Part shown: in pieces, positions 1 to 12,600 of the stretch
Layout of the letters: each line of letters begins with the position of its first letter
Position numbering within the stretch: the stretch's first letter is position 1
Assembly: GCF_040412425.1 (NCBI RefSeq)
Contig: NC_089767.1
Location: 1,184,469-1,248,468, forward strand
Direction of reading: 5' to 3'
DNA: 64,000 nt
Source of the DNA: Macrobrachium rosenbergii
Taxonomy: Eukaryota; Arthropoda; Malacostraca; Decapoda; Palaemonidae
Program-made: the position numbers and the translations under genes
The notes under the pieces: model-generated
What the model was told of the DNA's origin: nothing
Seen by the model: the letters and a program-made list of their open reading frames with translations, nothing else
Database searches by the model: none

Positions 1-26
1 ACAAACCCAAAATGGTTTATCATGGA

Positions 27-72
27 AAAATGACTAGCTGGAGTCTTCTGAAATGACTGGCTGGAGTCTTCC
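27..72. repeat. Short tandem duplication, 23 bp x 2
   Basis: Two adjacent copies of a 23-bp unit ('aaatgactagctggagtctt' and following bases) differ at two positions. The rest of 1-340 is unique AT-rich sequence in which I see no gene. Confidence 0.7.
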
Positions 73-341
73 GAAAAATTACCTAATGCCCGCTAAAACG
101 GCTAATAAGGGGTCCTTCGCTAATTACATAATGCTGTTCCCAAAAATCGAAACCTGCCTCCCAACCCCTTCCCCAAAGGAAGGGTGGGAGGGGGGCTTAA
201 TACCAAGATAAACTTGGTCGCTTAAGGCAGAAATAAACAAGCAGTAATGGCTAACTGGTAACCATACCATGGCTCTCACTCGACAATAGCGTTCCATTTT
301 GAATGGTGGCAATGTTTATGTAAAAGGCGTATTTCAATTTC

Positions 342-540
<199 letters not shown>

Positions 541-897
541 TTGGGCTCATTGCCCAGACATGCTGGTTATTTGCAACATATATGGCGAGACTACCACTGA
601 CCCCTGACACCACTCATGTCACATCAAGGGTGCTCTAATGTTGTACCTCATTATAATATTTCACAGAAAACAGCTTTGTTTTTTAAAGGCAAATCTTAAA
701 CACACACACCTGTATACAGTACATTAAGCTACTGGAACCAGCAACTAGCAACAAGCTGCAGAATTAAGTTGGGATTACCAGAGTAGGAGAGAGATAAAGA
801 ACGAGAGAGTATTTTCGTGAAAACTACTGAAACACTTTAGAGAAATTTAAGTAAAAGAAACCGCGGTTTACTTTTGGTGCCAAAATCACGTAAAGTT

Positions 898-1046
898 GTG
901 TGGTTCACGTGCGTGTAAAATAAAATAAAATTGCGTACGAACTACTTGCTAAAAGCTAGAGAGTACTGACTTGTAAAAACGTGTGGCTCGCTTACGTATA
1001 TAAATAAAACAAATTTGCGTACTTAGCACTTGATAAGCAAGAGAGC
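898..1046. repeat. Diverged tandem pair, about 82 bp
   Basis: 'gtgtggttcacgtgcgtgta' followed by an A/T run and 'ttgcgtacgaactacttgct' recurs about 82 bp later as 'gtgtggctcgcttacgtata ... ttgcgtacttagcacttgat'. It is an old local duplication. No gene is visible around it. Confidence 0.65.
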
Positions 1047-1354
1047 ATTTGGGCGATACAATTGACACCTCTGTAGCCTTCCGCAGGGCGATGATCGAAT
1101 AAGACAGATTTCACTGACCCTTCACACAAAAACGGACAACAAAGAACCTTCATAAACAGCCTCCCGGCCAGTCACAGACTGAACATCTTGAAGCATTGAC
1201 TGATTGAAAGAGTTAGCCTTAAATTGCAAATTTAAAACAGATTTCCACTTTCAGTCGATTACAGTTTACCAGCGGAAAAAATTGAGCCCTGAAACAAGAC
1301 GGACTTACGCCAGTCACTGGTCTCTTTGGAGCTCTGGAATAGCAATCAAAACAG

Positions 1355-1615
1355 TTATAAATAACCCGTGCTGATCAACCTTCATAACCTCCAGAGTGGA
1401 TGAATACACCAGATATTAACCTAAAACCTGCACAGAATTGCCAACACGAAAATGATACTTGCTAAAAAATATTAGAAGAAGCAATCACCTCCTGCCCAAG
1501 CAATTATAAATACCTGTGCTAATTAATCTTCAGCAGGATGAACACCAATAAATATTAACCTAAAAGCTGTGGAGAACTGACAACACGAAAATGGTACTTA
1601 CTAAAAAATATTAGC
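1355..1615. repeat. Diverged tandem pair, about 140-150 bp
   Basis: The block 'ttataaataacccgtgctgatcaaccttca ... gatattaacctaaaa ... aacacgaaaatgatacttgctaaaaaatattag' repeats from about 1505 with substitutions and small indels. It is an ancient duplication with no coding signal. Confidence 0.7.
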
Positions 1616-2036
1616 TATCACCACGAAAACGGATTAGTTTAGACTGTCATTTCTCCATCATGGCTGCCTGAGAACTGCTGCAGCTCAAGGAGAAAACCAA
1701 GATTTTCTCTCAGCCAATCAGAGCCCTCCACCAAAGAAAGAAACCATTTCCATCGCCTTCTGTCATTGGCTGAAACTTTGAACCTTTGGCCAATGAATGG
1801 AGGGCTTTGAAAGCGATACCCCCATCGGCTGGGCCAGACTATGAAAAACAGATTTCTAAATGGTTGTTTTTTTCCCCTGAGAATATTGTCACTTCCAGTA
1901 TTCATATGAATATTCCTTAAAAAAAAAAAAACAGATATAGAAAGATGTTTAATTAAAGGACTCATTGCCAAGTGGATCAATTTACCAAAGGGACGTGATA
2001 AAAGTTATCAATTTTAAACTGTCATCAAATTATAGT

Positions 2037-2086
2037 AGGGGGAGGGGAAGGGAGAGAGGAAGGGGAGGGGGAAAGGAGGGAGGAAG
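2037..2086 (+). other. Polypurine tract with G-runs
   Basis: There are about 50 uninterrupted purines with at least six runs of three or more G, separated by short A/G loops. Such sequence can form triplex or G-quadruplex DNA. A second G-rich patch (2231-2273, runs of 3, 5, 5, 6 and 4 G) lies 150 bp downstream. The function is unknown. Confidence 0.6.
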
Positions 2087-2507
2087 TGAAGGGGCAGATA
2101 AAACGTCTTCGTGAAACAAGAAATAAGGAGGAGGCATAAAAAAGAGAGAAAAAAAAATAGGTCGGAATGCTATGCAAATTAACCTCCCCCCACTTCTTTT
2201 CAGAGCAATATTCTGCCGAATGTAACGGTTGGGTTGGGGGCGGAAGTGGTTGGGGGCCAGGAGGGGGGTGGGGTGGACCAGGTGCCTGAGCCGAAAAACA
2301 ATGGTGGATACATCGACCAGAAAAAAATGTTTTCTACTGATAATACCTGACTAAAGTTTAATATATATATGTAGCCGAAATTACAATGTACCTGTCATCA
2401 CGGATACATCATTTGATCCCCCCCAGGAGCTAGTACTAAAGAAAAAATGAGTTTTCTAATCAGTCATTACTGATAATACACAAAGACTAAAACAATGTAG
2501 GTGTTTA

Positions 2508-2640
<133 letters not shown>

Positions 2641-2830
2641 TAAGTGGAGACACTTGACTACACTCATAAGTGTTGCACCATCGGCTTAAGACCTGGCGTA
2701 ACTCCTAATATCACATAATTACGATAACTGCTTTTTAAATAAAAAAATAAATTTTAATTTGAGTCAGGTTTGATCTAAGTATTATTAAGATCGAAGTTGT
2801 TCGCGCTTGAATGAATCTCTTGTCCATTAC

Positions 2831-2833
<3 letters not shown>

Positions 2834-2896
<63 letters not shown>

Positions 2897-2938
2897 ACGT
2901 TCAGAAACATTTAGGGGAGAGAGAGAGAGAGAGAGAGC
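2834..2938. repeat. (CT)n then (GA)n microsatellites
   Basis: (CT)n at 2834-2893 is followed, after 22 unique bases, by (GA)n at 2916-2938, forming an imperfect inverted pair. A shorter (GA)n lies near 3070-3085. Confidence 0.95.
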
Positions 2939-2939
2939 G

Positions 2940-4486
2940 CAAAAGCCTGTAAACCAGGCATAATCTAGCACTCAATTTCCTATTAAATTAGATTAAAAAA
3001 TAACCAAAGAGGTTAAATTTGCTCTAGCTTGTATTAGAAGGATGAGACTGTGCAATTTCAATTGTATACAGAGAGAGAGAGAGAGTAAAGTGTATAAAAT
3101 AAGAATAATCCAGTGTCCCATTTCCAGTTAAATTATATAAATATAAATTGTCAAAAGCCTGAAATTCCAACGCGAAAGTTTGCCTGACATTGCCAAGAGA
3201 AAACTAGTCGTCCGTGAGAAATTCTTCTCACAACAATTTTTCTGATGTTTTTGTTTATTCATTGGTTTCATGCGATCTATCTCTTATTGTAGAGCTATTA
3301 GGATCGTCTGTCTCATAAGAAATTATTGATTTGAGTTTTCGTTGTGAATTGCCGCCCGTCAGGTAATCGACAGACAAGAACTATGTTACTGTATTTGTAT
3401 CTGTATTTATTCGTGTGAAATCCAAATATATTCATTCGCATGCTTATGTATTTTGTAGAAATATTGACGTCTCTATTGCTTATCGTAATAAGGGTGAAAG
3501 AACCACATCTAATTCGAGAATGACACTCTTACATTATTTTTCCTGATTTTTATTATGATTCTAGCATGAAGTCTAGAGTACTGTTTTAGTTATAATAATA
3601 ATAATTCATTTTTATGTTTGAAATAACTCTTAGTGAATGCATTGCACCACGTATAGTACAGTTGAAGGTGTTATTAGATCTTTTTTGTACCTCTCGCCAG
3701 AGAAGCCATTAACCGAGGTCAAGAGTTCGGGAGAGGGGAAAGGAAGGGTAGTTGTTCCCCCGCCCTCTGATCGCTCCTCTTCGCGCCCCTCTACGGGCGT
3801 GTATGCGTATGTGCGTGCACTGTATGGGCGTGACGTCGCCCAAAATTGTATTGTCACACACCACCAATTAATTCACTACATTTAACCAATATGTTGAAAT
3901 TGCACAATATTATATTTGGAATTTATTTTTGATAACGAACTTGAGAATTGTCTTAAAGCTTTTTATGTGCATGTAAACTTTGTAAGTCTGTTTTGTATTC
4001 GTGGTTATTGTATAACTTGTCTCTTTTTCCCCAATAAAACCCGAATGCAGGACGGAACGTACAGCTTCTTGGCTCAACTTTTGAGTGGACCTGATATCTA
4101 GTGTCGTGTAGTGATGTGTGTGTGGACTTAGAAAGGGTGATTGCCCTTAGCCTTTGAACTTTGCTGTAACTTGGTTCATTTGAGTGCCATTGAGTTATAA
4201 TCCCCTTTGAGTAATTATTTTATTTGTCTCTTATGTAATTACTCTTTGATATGTTTAACCTTTAGTTATTAAATTAGTTTAACTTTAAATTCAACAGATG
4301 CGTTTCAATATCCCCCATTTTTTTTCATTTTCCTGTGTTTCAGTTTTTAAGAATGGTGAATATGATTCGATCTGATAAACTTGTATTGTGTTCATACTTT
4401 AAGGTTACGCAAGTAACTTATACAAACGAGGTAACATGTAGCGGTCCTCTAAGGTCTGAAAATCAACCCGTGAGTACTCGCAAGAT

Positions 4487-4488
<2 letters not shown>
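2940..4488. other. AT-rich stretch with no recognisable gene
   Basis: Apart from a short (GA)n and a slightly GC-richer patch near 3700-3840, I see only AT-rich sequence. ORFs here are under 85 codons, overlap on both strands and carry no recognisable motif. Confidence 0.5.
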
Positions 4489-4540
<52 letters not shown>

Positions 4541-4541
4541 G
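4489..4541. repeat. (GA)n followed by poly-G
   Basis: About 42 bp of AG repeat runs directly into 11 G residues. Confidence 0.97.
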
Positions 4542-4822
4542 CGTACCTCTCGTCGTATCTCGCAGCAACTTATGATCTGAGTTCATGTCTATAGGGACTG
4601 CTCAGTAATAGTATTTAATTGTGGTACTAATCAGTGATGATATTAGTGTGTTATCCTCGTTAGTAATGAATTGGGTTGAGAGATATCTCCCCGTAATTTA
4701 GAAACCGCAAAGGGAGCTTCGTGGTGTTGTTACATAAGGCTTTTAGCGGTTTTTTGACCAAGTAACAACATTAAGCAGACAGTCCACTTTGTCCATACAA
4801 TCAACATCTTTTTTTCGCCACA

Positions 4823-5490
4823 CCTGTTTCCCATTCAATGACGTCTGGGAAATATTTTACAAGAGGACTCAAAGAAATCTCTCAAAAATATAAAGATTTT
4901 ACAGTAAAATCTGAGTTTTAAAGATGTAATATTTATTAATACTTTATATTATTTGATTTAGTACTCATAAAATGTTTAGTTATTGAATTTTAAAATATGA
5001 TTTGATGTTTAACTTTAAATTTTCTGTCAAGTTTCAAAGATTGCCCGACCGGCTATTTAACCAAACTGTAAAGGGAAAATATCTAAAATTCTTGGTTTTA
5101 TCCAAAATTCTTCTTTTTAATAGCCTTTTGATATTTTTAAATATAATACTCCTTTATTTTTATTATGTTTAATCCAATTAATTAAAATAAATATTTTTAT
5201 ATATTAATTAGTAATAATTATACAATAGCTATACCTAGGAAATACCACGCAGTTCAATAGTTGCTTTATGTGATTTTAAAATCGATTTATTTTAGAGTTT
5301 TCAGTCAAAATAAAGAATAATATTTAATACCAAAGAAAATAAGAATGATTTTCCAATAAATATCTCATATTAAATTGTTAAAATTTGCCGTCATTTACGT
5401 AAAATCGAAGGTTAAATGTTTGTGTAAACAAACAAAAGTTTCAGTTAGTATTAATAAGTCGATTTTTGTTACTATAGTTACCAAAGGATT
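4823..5490 (+). repeat. Kilobase-scale direct repeat, copy 1
   Basis: Starting at 'cctgtttcccattcaatgac', about 650 bp is collinear with 6212-6866 (offset about 1389 bp). Both copies share 'ctcaaagaaatctctcaaaa', 'aaattttctgtcaagtt' and 'gaataatattt...taccaaagaaaat'. They are roughly 80-85% alike by eye. It is either one unit of a large satellite or an old segmental duplication. The AT-rich spacer 5491-6211 shows no gene. Confidence 0.85.
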
Positions 5491-6211
5491 CAGAGCAGGA
5501 AGCCTTTGAAATTATTTATTTTACAATAAAAGATTGTTGGATTTGTTGATAAATTAGTATTTTAAAATTTTATAAGTAGGAGTGCCTCTTAATAATAACA
5601 ACATTAGGTATTTTTAGATTTTAAATTATAAGAGACAATAGTCCTTTATTGAAAATTCCCAGCAGACGACGCAGAATAGACGATGCTATTTGAGGTAAAC
5701 GAGCCTATAATAAAAATACGTCAACGAAATGAAATTTTGAGATTATATAAAGTATATATTTTTCCATATAAATATAGGATCTCTGTTATATTCTAGATTT
5801 AATGGATATTAGATTGAAAGATTTAAGCTTTAATTTATTATGTATCAAAAGGGTTGGAGTTATGTGATTTGTAAAAGTTGTCATTAATGATTTTATACAT
5901 AATTTATCAAGGATTTTCGTAAATTCCACGAATCATCTTTGATAGCTAATGAGTTCTCATTAATTTCATATTTCATATTCTATATTAAACAGAGAGATAT
6001 TTTACGAATAATACTTTAAATCATGCATAATATTTTATATAATTTCAAGATACTGCCATAACTTTAAAACTCATTATTTGAAGTATATATTTTAAATGGT
6101 GTAGTGCTGACTCATTTGTGGGCCTGAAGATATAATTTAATGAATATTTAGTGCAAATTTATCCCCAAATTGAATAAATATTCTACGTGACGAATTCAAT
6201 GCTATTTTATT

Positions 6212-6866
6212 CCTGTTTCCCATTCAATGACGTCTTGGAAATATTTTACAGAAAGACTCAAAGAAATCTCTCAAAAATATAAAGATTTTTGCGGTAAATT
6301 CTCAGTTTTAAAGGTTTAATATTTATTAATATTTTATATTATTTGATTTCATATTCATAAAATGTTTATTTATTGAATTTTTAAATATGATTTGATGTTT
6401 TACTTTAAATTTTCTGTCAAGTTCCAAAGATTACCTGACTGTCTCTTTTACCAAACAGTAAAGGGAAAATACCTTTTAAAATTCTTGATTTTATCCAAAA
6501 TTCTCCTTTATTGATAGCTTTTAATATTATTAACTATAATATTCTTATATTTTTATTATTTTTATATCAATATTCAAAAAAATTTTTTTATATTAATTGG
6601 TAATAATTATACAATAGTTACACACAAAAAATAGCCCGAAGTCCAATAGTTGCTTTGTGATGAATTTAAATCGATTTATTTTTTAGTTTTTAGCCAAAAT
6701 AAAGAATAATATTTGATACCAAAGAAAATCAGAATGATTTTAGAATATAAATCTTACGTTAAAACTTTAAAATTCGTTGTTATTTACGTAAAATCGAAGG
6801 TGAAATGTTTACGTAACCAAATAAAGTTGTCAGTTATTATTTTTTTGTTATTTTAGTTACTTAAAG
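6212..6866 (+). repeat. Kilobase-scale direct repeat, copy 2
   Basis: Second copy of the unit at 4823-5490, in the same orientation. Homology ends near 'ttagttactta', after which less AT-rich sequence with short 'gagtcatgcc'-like repeats (6930-7080) begins. Confidence 0.85.
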
Positions 6867-7400
6867 TGCCAATAGGAGGCTATAGCGTCGCGGACCCCGT
6901 AAATTTCGTAGTGAGTGGTGAGTCCTTAGTGTTGCTAAACGAGTCATGCCGGATAGAACTATGTGACTCGGTTTTCTTGAGTAAACAGTGTGGTGAGTCA
7001 TGGTTATTGCTTGAGTCATGCCCTCCAGAGCCTTTTGAATCCAGTCAGTGTCCTTTGCATTGAGTCATCATGCCCGCCAGAGCATAATACTAAATTAGGA
7101 GCAGTCCAAGGATTAATGGTGCTGGTAACCAATGTGATATATACATCAGAGGTGATGGAGACGCTTGTATTTTCTTTATTCCTTCATTTATCAGCTTATT
7201 TTTCTTTTCTGTTCTGCCTTCATAATTCAGTTGAGGCGACACGGTGCCCATTAATGGAAAGGTTAGGCCCTAGGTGGTTAGGCTATTCCAGAGATTCTTT
7301 AGGCTAGGTTAGCTACTGCAGACTTTCAGTGCCATGTTTCAGATGTCTCCATCTGTTTGATATGTTTATCCACAGCCTTTTTTTTTTTTTTTTGTAGGTT

Positions 7401-7670
7401 AAGTTGTTTTAGTTTCCTGTTTAATTTTATGAGTTGTTTTAGTTTCCTGTTTAATTTTATGAGTTGTTTTAGTTTCCTGTTTAATTTTATAAGTTGTTTT
7501 AGTTTCCTGTTTAATTTTATAAGTTGTTTTAGTTTCCTGTTTAATTTTATAAGTTGTTTTAGTTTCCTGTTTAATTTTATAAGTTGTTTTAGTTTCCTGT
7601 TTAATTTTATGAGTTGTTTTAGTTTCCTGTTTAATTTTATAAGTTGTTTTAGTTTCCTGTTTAATTTTAT
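7401..7670 (+). repeat. 30-bp minisatellite, nine copies
   Basis: There are nine uninterrupted units '(a/g)agttgttttagtttcctgt' plus 'ttaattttat', exactly 30 bp each. The only variation I see is the first base (a or g). The near-perfect homogeneity implies recent expansion. Because 30 is divisible by 3 the array reads open (Phe/Leu/Ser/Cys-rich), but nothing suggests it is translated. Confidence 0.97.
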
Positions 7671-7679
7671 AATGGTGTC

Positions 7680-8360
7680 AATAACCTAGATGCTGCGACA
7701 CCAGTCTTAGTGGAAAGGATAGGCAATGATATGTTGCCTGCTAGTGGGAAGGTTAGGCCCTAATATGTTGCCCATTAGTGGTACATTGCCCGTTAGTGGG
7801 ATTGGAAGGTGATACGTTGCCCGCTAACCAAGGTTAACTTAACATGTTGCCTATAAGTCGTATGTTGCCCCATTAGTGGGAATTAGTGGAATTGTAATAT
7901 GTTGCCTGCTAAGGGTGGTTTAAATAAAACATGTTGCCTATTACGTTATGTTGCCCCGTTAGCCTAAGATGTTGCCCGGCCTATTAGTGGTATGTTGCCC
8001 CGTTAGTGGGAATTAGCGGAAAGGATAAGCTGTAATATGTTGCCCGTTAGTGGGAATTAGTGGATAGGCTGTAATATGTTGCCTGCTAGTGGGAAGGTTA
8101 GGCCTTACATGTTGCCTGTTAGTTAAATTTTAAGAATTTTAGGTTGTAGCACATTGCCTGTTAGTATCAATTAGTGGGAAGGTTAAGGTGGACACATGGC
8201 CTGTTCAGTGAGAATTAATGGGAAGGTTAGGCTGACACACGTGGCCCGTTGGTGGGAAGGTTAAGCTGTGATATGTAGCTTGTTAGTGGGAATTAGTGGA
8301 AAGGATAGGCTGTGATACGTTGCCCATTAGTGGGAAGGTTAGGCTGTGATACATTGGTGA
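7680..8360 (+). repeat. Degenerate minisatellite field
   Basis: Fragments of 'atgttgcccgttagtgggaa', 'ttagtggaaaggttaggctg' and 'taatatgttgcc' recur over a dozen times with irregular spacing (about 40-60 bp). It is a decayed tandem array. No coding potential was recognised. Confidence 0.8.
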
Positions 8361-8579
8361 ATCACATTGCTACCAAGGGCTGATGATGCCTTAACATTCC
8401 TAAGTGGCATTTTGAAATACCTTCACTCACACAATCATATTGACTTGGAACTCCCTTGTGATAACTGGCCAGCATCCAAGTCTCAAGGATTCTGTAACTT
8501 AACCAGCAGTAGTGCAGATCATTCTTGCCCTTGACATTCCCTGTAGGTGTATCGTAAGATTTGGGATGTCAGTTCCCTT

Positions 8580-8960
8580 GATACCACATAGCCTCTGTAC
8601 TGTGCTGTCTACAACAGTCATAGGTTCTTGATACCACTTAGCCCCTCTGTACCATGTTGCCCACAACATTCTTAGGTTCTTGATGCCACATAACTACAAA
8701 GTTGTTCAGTCTTAGGTTCTTGATGCCACATAACCATTAGCCCTCTTGGGCTCTTAATGCCACATAACCTCTGTACCATGTTGTCCACACAACATAACCT
8801 CTTACCATGTTTCCACAGCAGTCTTGGGCTCTTAATGCCACATAACCTCTGTACCATGTTGTCCACAGCAGTCTTGGGCTCTTAATGCCACATAACCTCT
8901 CTGTTGTCCACAGCAGTCTTGTCTTGCCACATCCACAACAGTTCTTGGATTTTTTATGCC
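8580..8960 (+). repeat. Degenerate tandem repeat, about 55-60 bp
   Basis: Units containing 'cttgggctcttaatgccaca', 'taacctctgtaccatgttgt' and 'ccacaacagt' repeat at least six times with truncations. The minus-strand ORFs across it, with a repeated 'GYVALRAQ'-type peptide, reflect the DNA repeat. From 8960 to 9389 I see only unique AT-rich sequence. Confidence 0.8.
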
Positions 8961-9389
8961 ACATAGCCCTCATATCATATTCATAATCTCTCATCCAGCT
9001 TGCCGCTGTTTGGAGGTATATTCAAGTACCCTTTTCTAAAATTTATATAATTTAATGTTGATTATGCATATTCAGCAATGTTTGTCATATGTACTCAACT
9101 CAGATCTCTATGTTGCCATATAATGCACACTGTATAGACATTTCTCACTCCATCTCCCTTTTTTAACATCGCAAGTGGGAATGTTGAACAGGTGTGTTAT
9201 TTTCTCTCTCGTTCAAAAAGCTTTCATTAAGTGAAAGTTTCCAAGTGTATTTTAAAGAATTATATAATGCTTTTATCTAGTTTTAAAGTTTGATCCTTGC
9301 TATGTTTCTATGATCAAAAAACAATTTACAAACGAATTGAACTTTGCTGATAAGCGTTGAATCTTTTGTAGCATTGAGGTGTAAATATA

Positions 9390-9545
9390 ATTTGTTCCGA
9401 CACAATATACAAAAACCCTCGGTCCTTTACATTAGAGATACTTTCAGGCGTAGGCTGGAAACGGCCGTTGAACTTCAACAAGGTGGTTAGGCAGTTACTG
9501 TCCGGGAGGCGGAGCACCGCTGCCCGGATGTAAACATTCCAATTT
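9390..9545 (+). repeat. Left end and left ITR of element A
   Basis: Positions 9421-9545 ('ggtcctttacattagagata ... gatgtaaacattccaattt') are the reverse complement of 16570-16699 with few mismatches. The outer 9390-9425 is reverse-complementary to the first half of the ICR near 16425-16466. Confidence 0.93.
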
Positions 9546-9653
9546 GCTTTCGGCCGTCAAAGCGCACGGACGTTGTTCTTTCGCTCTCTGCCTGACTGCA
9601 TTTTTTCTCTTCATAATTCTTGGTGGGAATTTTCCTTTTTCTTTTTTTGTATT

Positions 9654-12600
9654 ATGGATAAATCATCTAAATCCTCCATCCCCAGCGTGTGTGTCCTGGG
9701 GTGGGAGGAAAAAATGTAATTCCTTTAGATCTAGAGTCGATGTGGACCCACACGCTCTCTGCACATCTTGCAGGGGCGGGTGTGTTCACGCGACTCTACT
9801 TGTAATGAGTGTTGTTTGTGGTCCTCCGGAGCAATGGGGCAAGTTCGAAGGGCGGAGATCTTACCGTCGTAAGCCTTATGCAAGGAGTCGTCCCGAGGGA
9901 AATATCGCTGACCCGTTGGTGGCCGATGTTTAAGGTCGTGTTTCTACCTCCCAGCGAACTTCCTCTTCTTGCTCCCTCTCCCTCATAGTGAGATTCCCCT
10001 CCCCCTTCCTCTTACGTTTCTTCGTTTGTGGAAGGGCACGGGGAGAGTTGGACCGCGGTTCATCTCGGAAGTCTCTTCCCGTTCGGAGGGGAGTTTTCCC
10101 TTCGGAGCGGTGGAGGCTTCTTCTATTAACCCGACTTTTGCTTCAGGTACCGGGCCTGATGGCCAGACGATGATACCAAGTTCACCCTGGCTGCACCGGG
10201 CCTACCTGGCTCGGCTCTGGAAGGTTTGGCTCCCATGGCCCCCTCCAGTCACGACCCACACGGCAGCAACAGCCACTACCACGACTGTCACTTTCGCGGT
10301 TTGTCCAGATGCCGATTTCAGTTTCTTCGCATCTGGACACCCAGGTATCGGCGTCATCCGCGGGCCAGCACGCTGTTCCCCTGCCACCTGGCTTTCTGGC
10401 ACCATTCTCGCGCACTGGCCCCTCCTACATTGTGACGTCATCGTACCCGTATGTGACTGTTGCCCCGTTCTGCTGAACATGGCCTGGCCTTGGATGGTTC
10501 CTCGTCTGTCTCTCCAGCCCGGCCCTTCATCTGCCTCAGTTCCCTTTCCAGCGTCCTTGGCGCGGCCCGTACAGATCTGCATGCGGGGAGGGCGGCGCTT
10601 GCATCCCTGGCCCCGCCCGCTTCGGTTCCTGGCCGACACGCCCCTCGCTGCCAGGCAATTGCTGGTCCGAGCTCCGCCGTCTCTGCCCGGGTTGCACCTT
10701 CTGCTGTTGTGGCCCCTCCCGCTGTTCCTGTTCCTGCTGTTCCTGAGTCCGCGTCTTCGCTTTCCTGGATTGGTGATCTGACTGCTTTCCTGAAGCAGAT
10801 GGTGAAGAAGAAGAGGTCTAGGAAGGTGTCGTCGTCGTCTTCATCTTCGTCTTCATCGCTCGTCGTTGCGTCAGTCTGCTGCTTCTTCCTCTTCCTCTTC
10901 CAAGGCTTCGCGGCCGAAGAAGAAGAAGTCTGTCTCTCCCTAAGAAACCTCGTACTGAGATTTCTAAGGGTCTGTCTCCTTCCACACAGAAGGCAGTGGG
11001 TTCTCTCGTTGGTTCTTCCCGATCTTCGGATCAGGAACCGCTGTTCGACCTCCGGGCCAGGAGCAGCGGGGAACCAAGGGTGTGCAGACCAAGGTCGGCA
11101 TTCTCCCGCTGCGCCTAAGAAACCTCCTGCTTCTAAGGCCAGCGAGACCGCGTCGGACTCTCGTTCGCGAGTTGCTCTGAGTACCCGGGTCTCCAAGGAG
11201 ACCAGGATACTGAGTCTGTTACGGTGGACACTTCTCGCCATACAGACCAGGGCGTGGGGCGAGAGAAAAAGAGCGGGGCATGCAGGTGCCCCTTCTCTTC
11301 CTGCTGGCACTCCATCCAGTGCCAGGTCAGGTTCCCGGGATAATGCTTCAGCCCGAGGGGCATGCGTGGAGAAACAGGGAAGAAGTCCCTGCTCAGTCTT
11401 CCCGAGAGGCTTCGGCCTCGAAGAAGTCTGGGGCACGTCTGAGGACAGCGCAGTGCTCGCCCCAGCCAGCCGGCAGCGTTCGACTCCTCCCAGTCCCAGG
11501 CCCCGCCTGTGCCAGACTGGCTCAGGGAGGCGCAATGCGGCACGGCTCATTTCCTCCTCCCGCTCCGCTCTCCTCGGGAGACCGTTTCACCTGGGATGAA
11601 ACGTTCTCCTGAGACCTGAGGGGCCCCGTCATCACCGCGGGTTGGTGACCGCCCTCGGCCTGCTGCCTCTACTGGTTCTGCCAGTAAGGGCAGTGGGAGC
11701 GCCTGATCTTCCTCCCCTGTCCCCTCCGCTCCTTCGGTCTCCTCCAAAGGGCGTGAGTCGGAGAGGAGGAACTCTGGGAGTGTTCTCCTCAGAGTTCAAC
11801 TGCATGGGGTATGTTCCTGGCTCGGTCCTTGGCTCGGCCAGGTCCTATGCCCGTGTAGTTCAGGAAGGTCCTCAGGGGTCTGCCGGGTTCTCCCTCCTGC
11901 GGGGAGAGTAGTTCGGGAGGACCGCACCCTGGAAGGACTTGAAGGTCCTCTGCCCCAGGATGCGGACACCCCTGAAATACAGAGGACTTTCGGAGGTTAT
12001 CGCGGCTGATTCTGTCGGCACAATGACCTCGGGGAAGGACCACGGCCGTCTGTGGATTGTCCTTCGCGCCTCGAATCCTTCTGGGGTCCTAAGAAGGAAC
12101 CCAAGGCTTCGGTGGGGCTGCCGTGGTCCACGCTTGCCGACGGGGTACTCGATCAGGTGAACGGTCTTGTGTCTGGACAAGACAGTTCCCTGGTCGATCG
12201 AGCCACTCGGAGAAGCTTCTTCCTCCCCTCTACCTCGTCAGAAGCGTTTTTACTCTCAATAGAAGGAGCGTTGCTGACTAAACAGGTTGACCCGGACCTG
12301 ACTCATCTGGATCCGGGTCTTTCGTTGCAGCAATTGTCGGCAGAGAATGTTTCTCTCTCCCAGCAAGAAGCTGCAACCCTGGAAGCCACTGCCATGGCGG
12401 CCTTTCAGGCAGTCTCTGGCAACGATCTGTGGTCCTTCACAGTATCGAAGGTAGCCGCTTCCTCAGGCGCTATCGTGCCTGGGAGGACTCTGCTTTTGGG
12501 AAACTGTGCCAGTCTGGAGGTAGGGCTGTTTCCTACCTTGCCCACCAGACTGCAAACCTGTGGGCAAACTTGGTGTTAAAGCGAAGAGACGCCGTTCTCT

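Noticed and set aside
7401..7670. CRISPR-like array
   Set aside because: Units are contiguous with no unique spacers, the setting is eukaryotic, and there are no cas genes.
7357..7689. 110-codon Phe/Cys/Leu-rich ORF that could be read as a membrane protein
   Set aside because: It is the 30-bp minisatellite translated; the period is divisible by three. There is no promoter or conserved context.
8672..8994. Minus-strand ORFs with repeated 'GYVALRAQ'-type peptides
   Set aside because: These are products of the degenerate 55-60 bp DNA repeat in two overlapping frames.
10438..11550. 370-codon minus-strand ORF
   Set aside because: It lies opposite the DIRS element A gag region, which is GC-rich and so stop-poor on both strands. 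No motif is seen and the sense-strand interpretation explains the locus.
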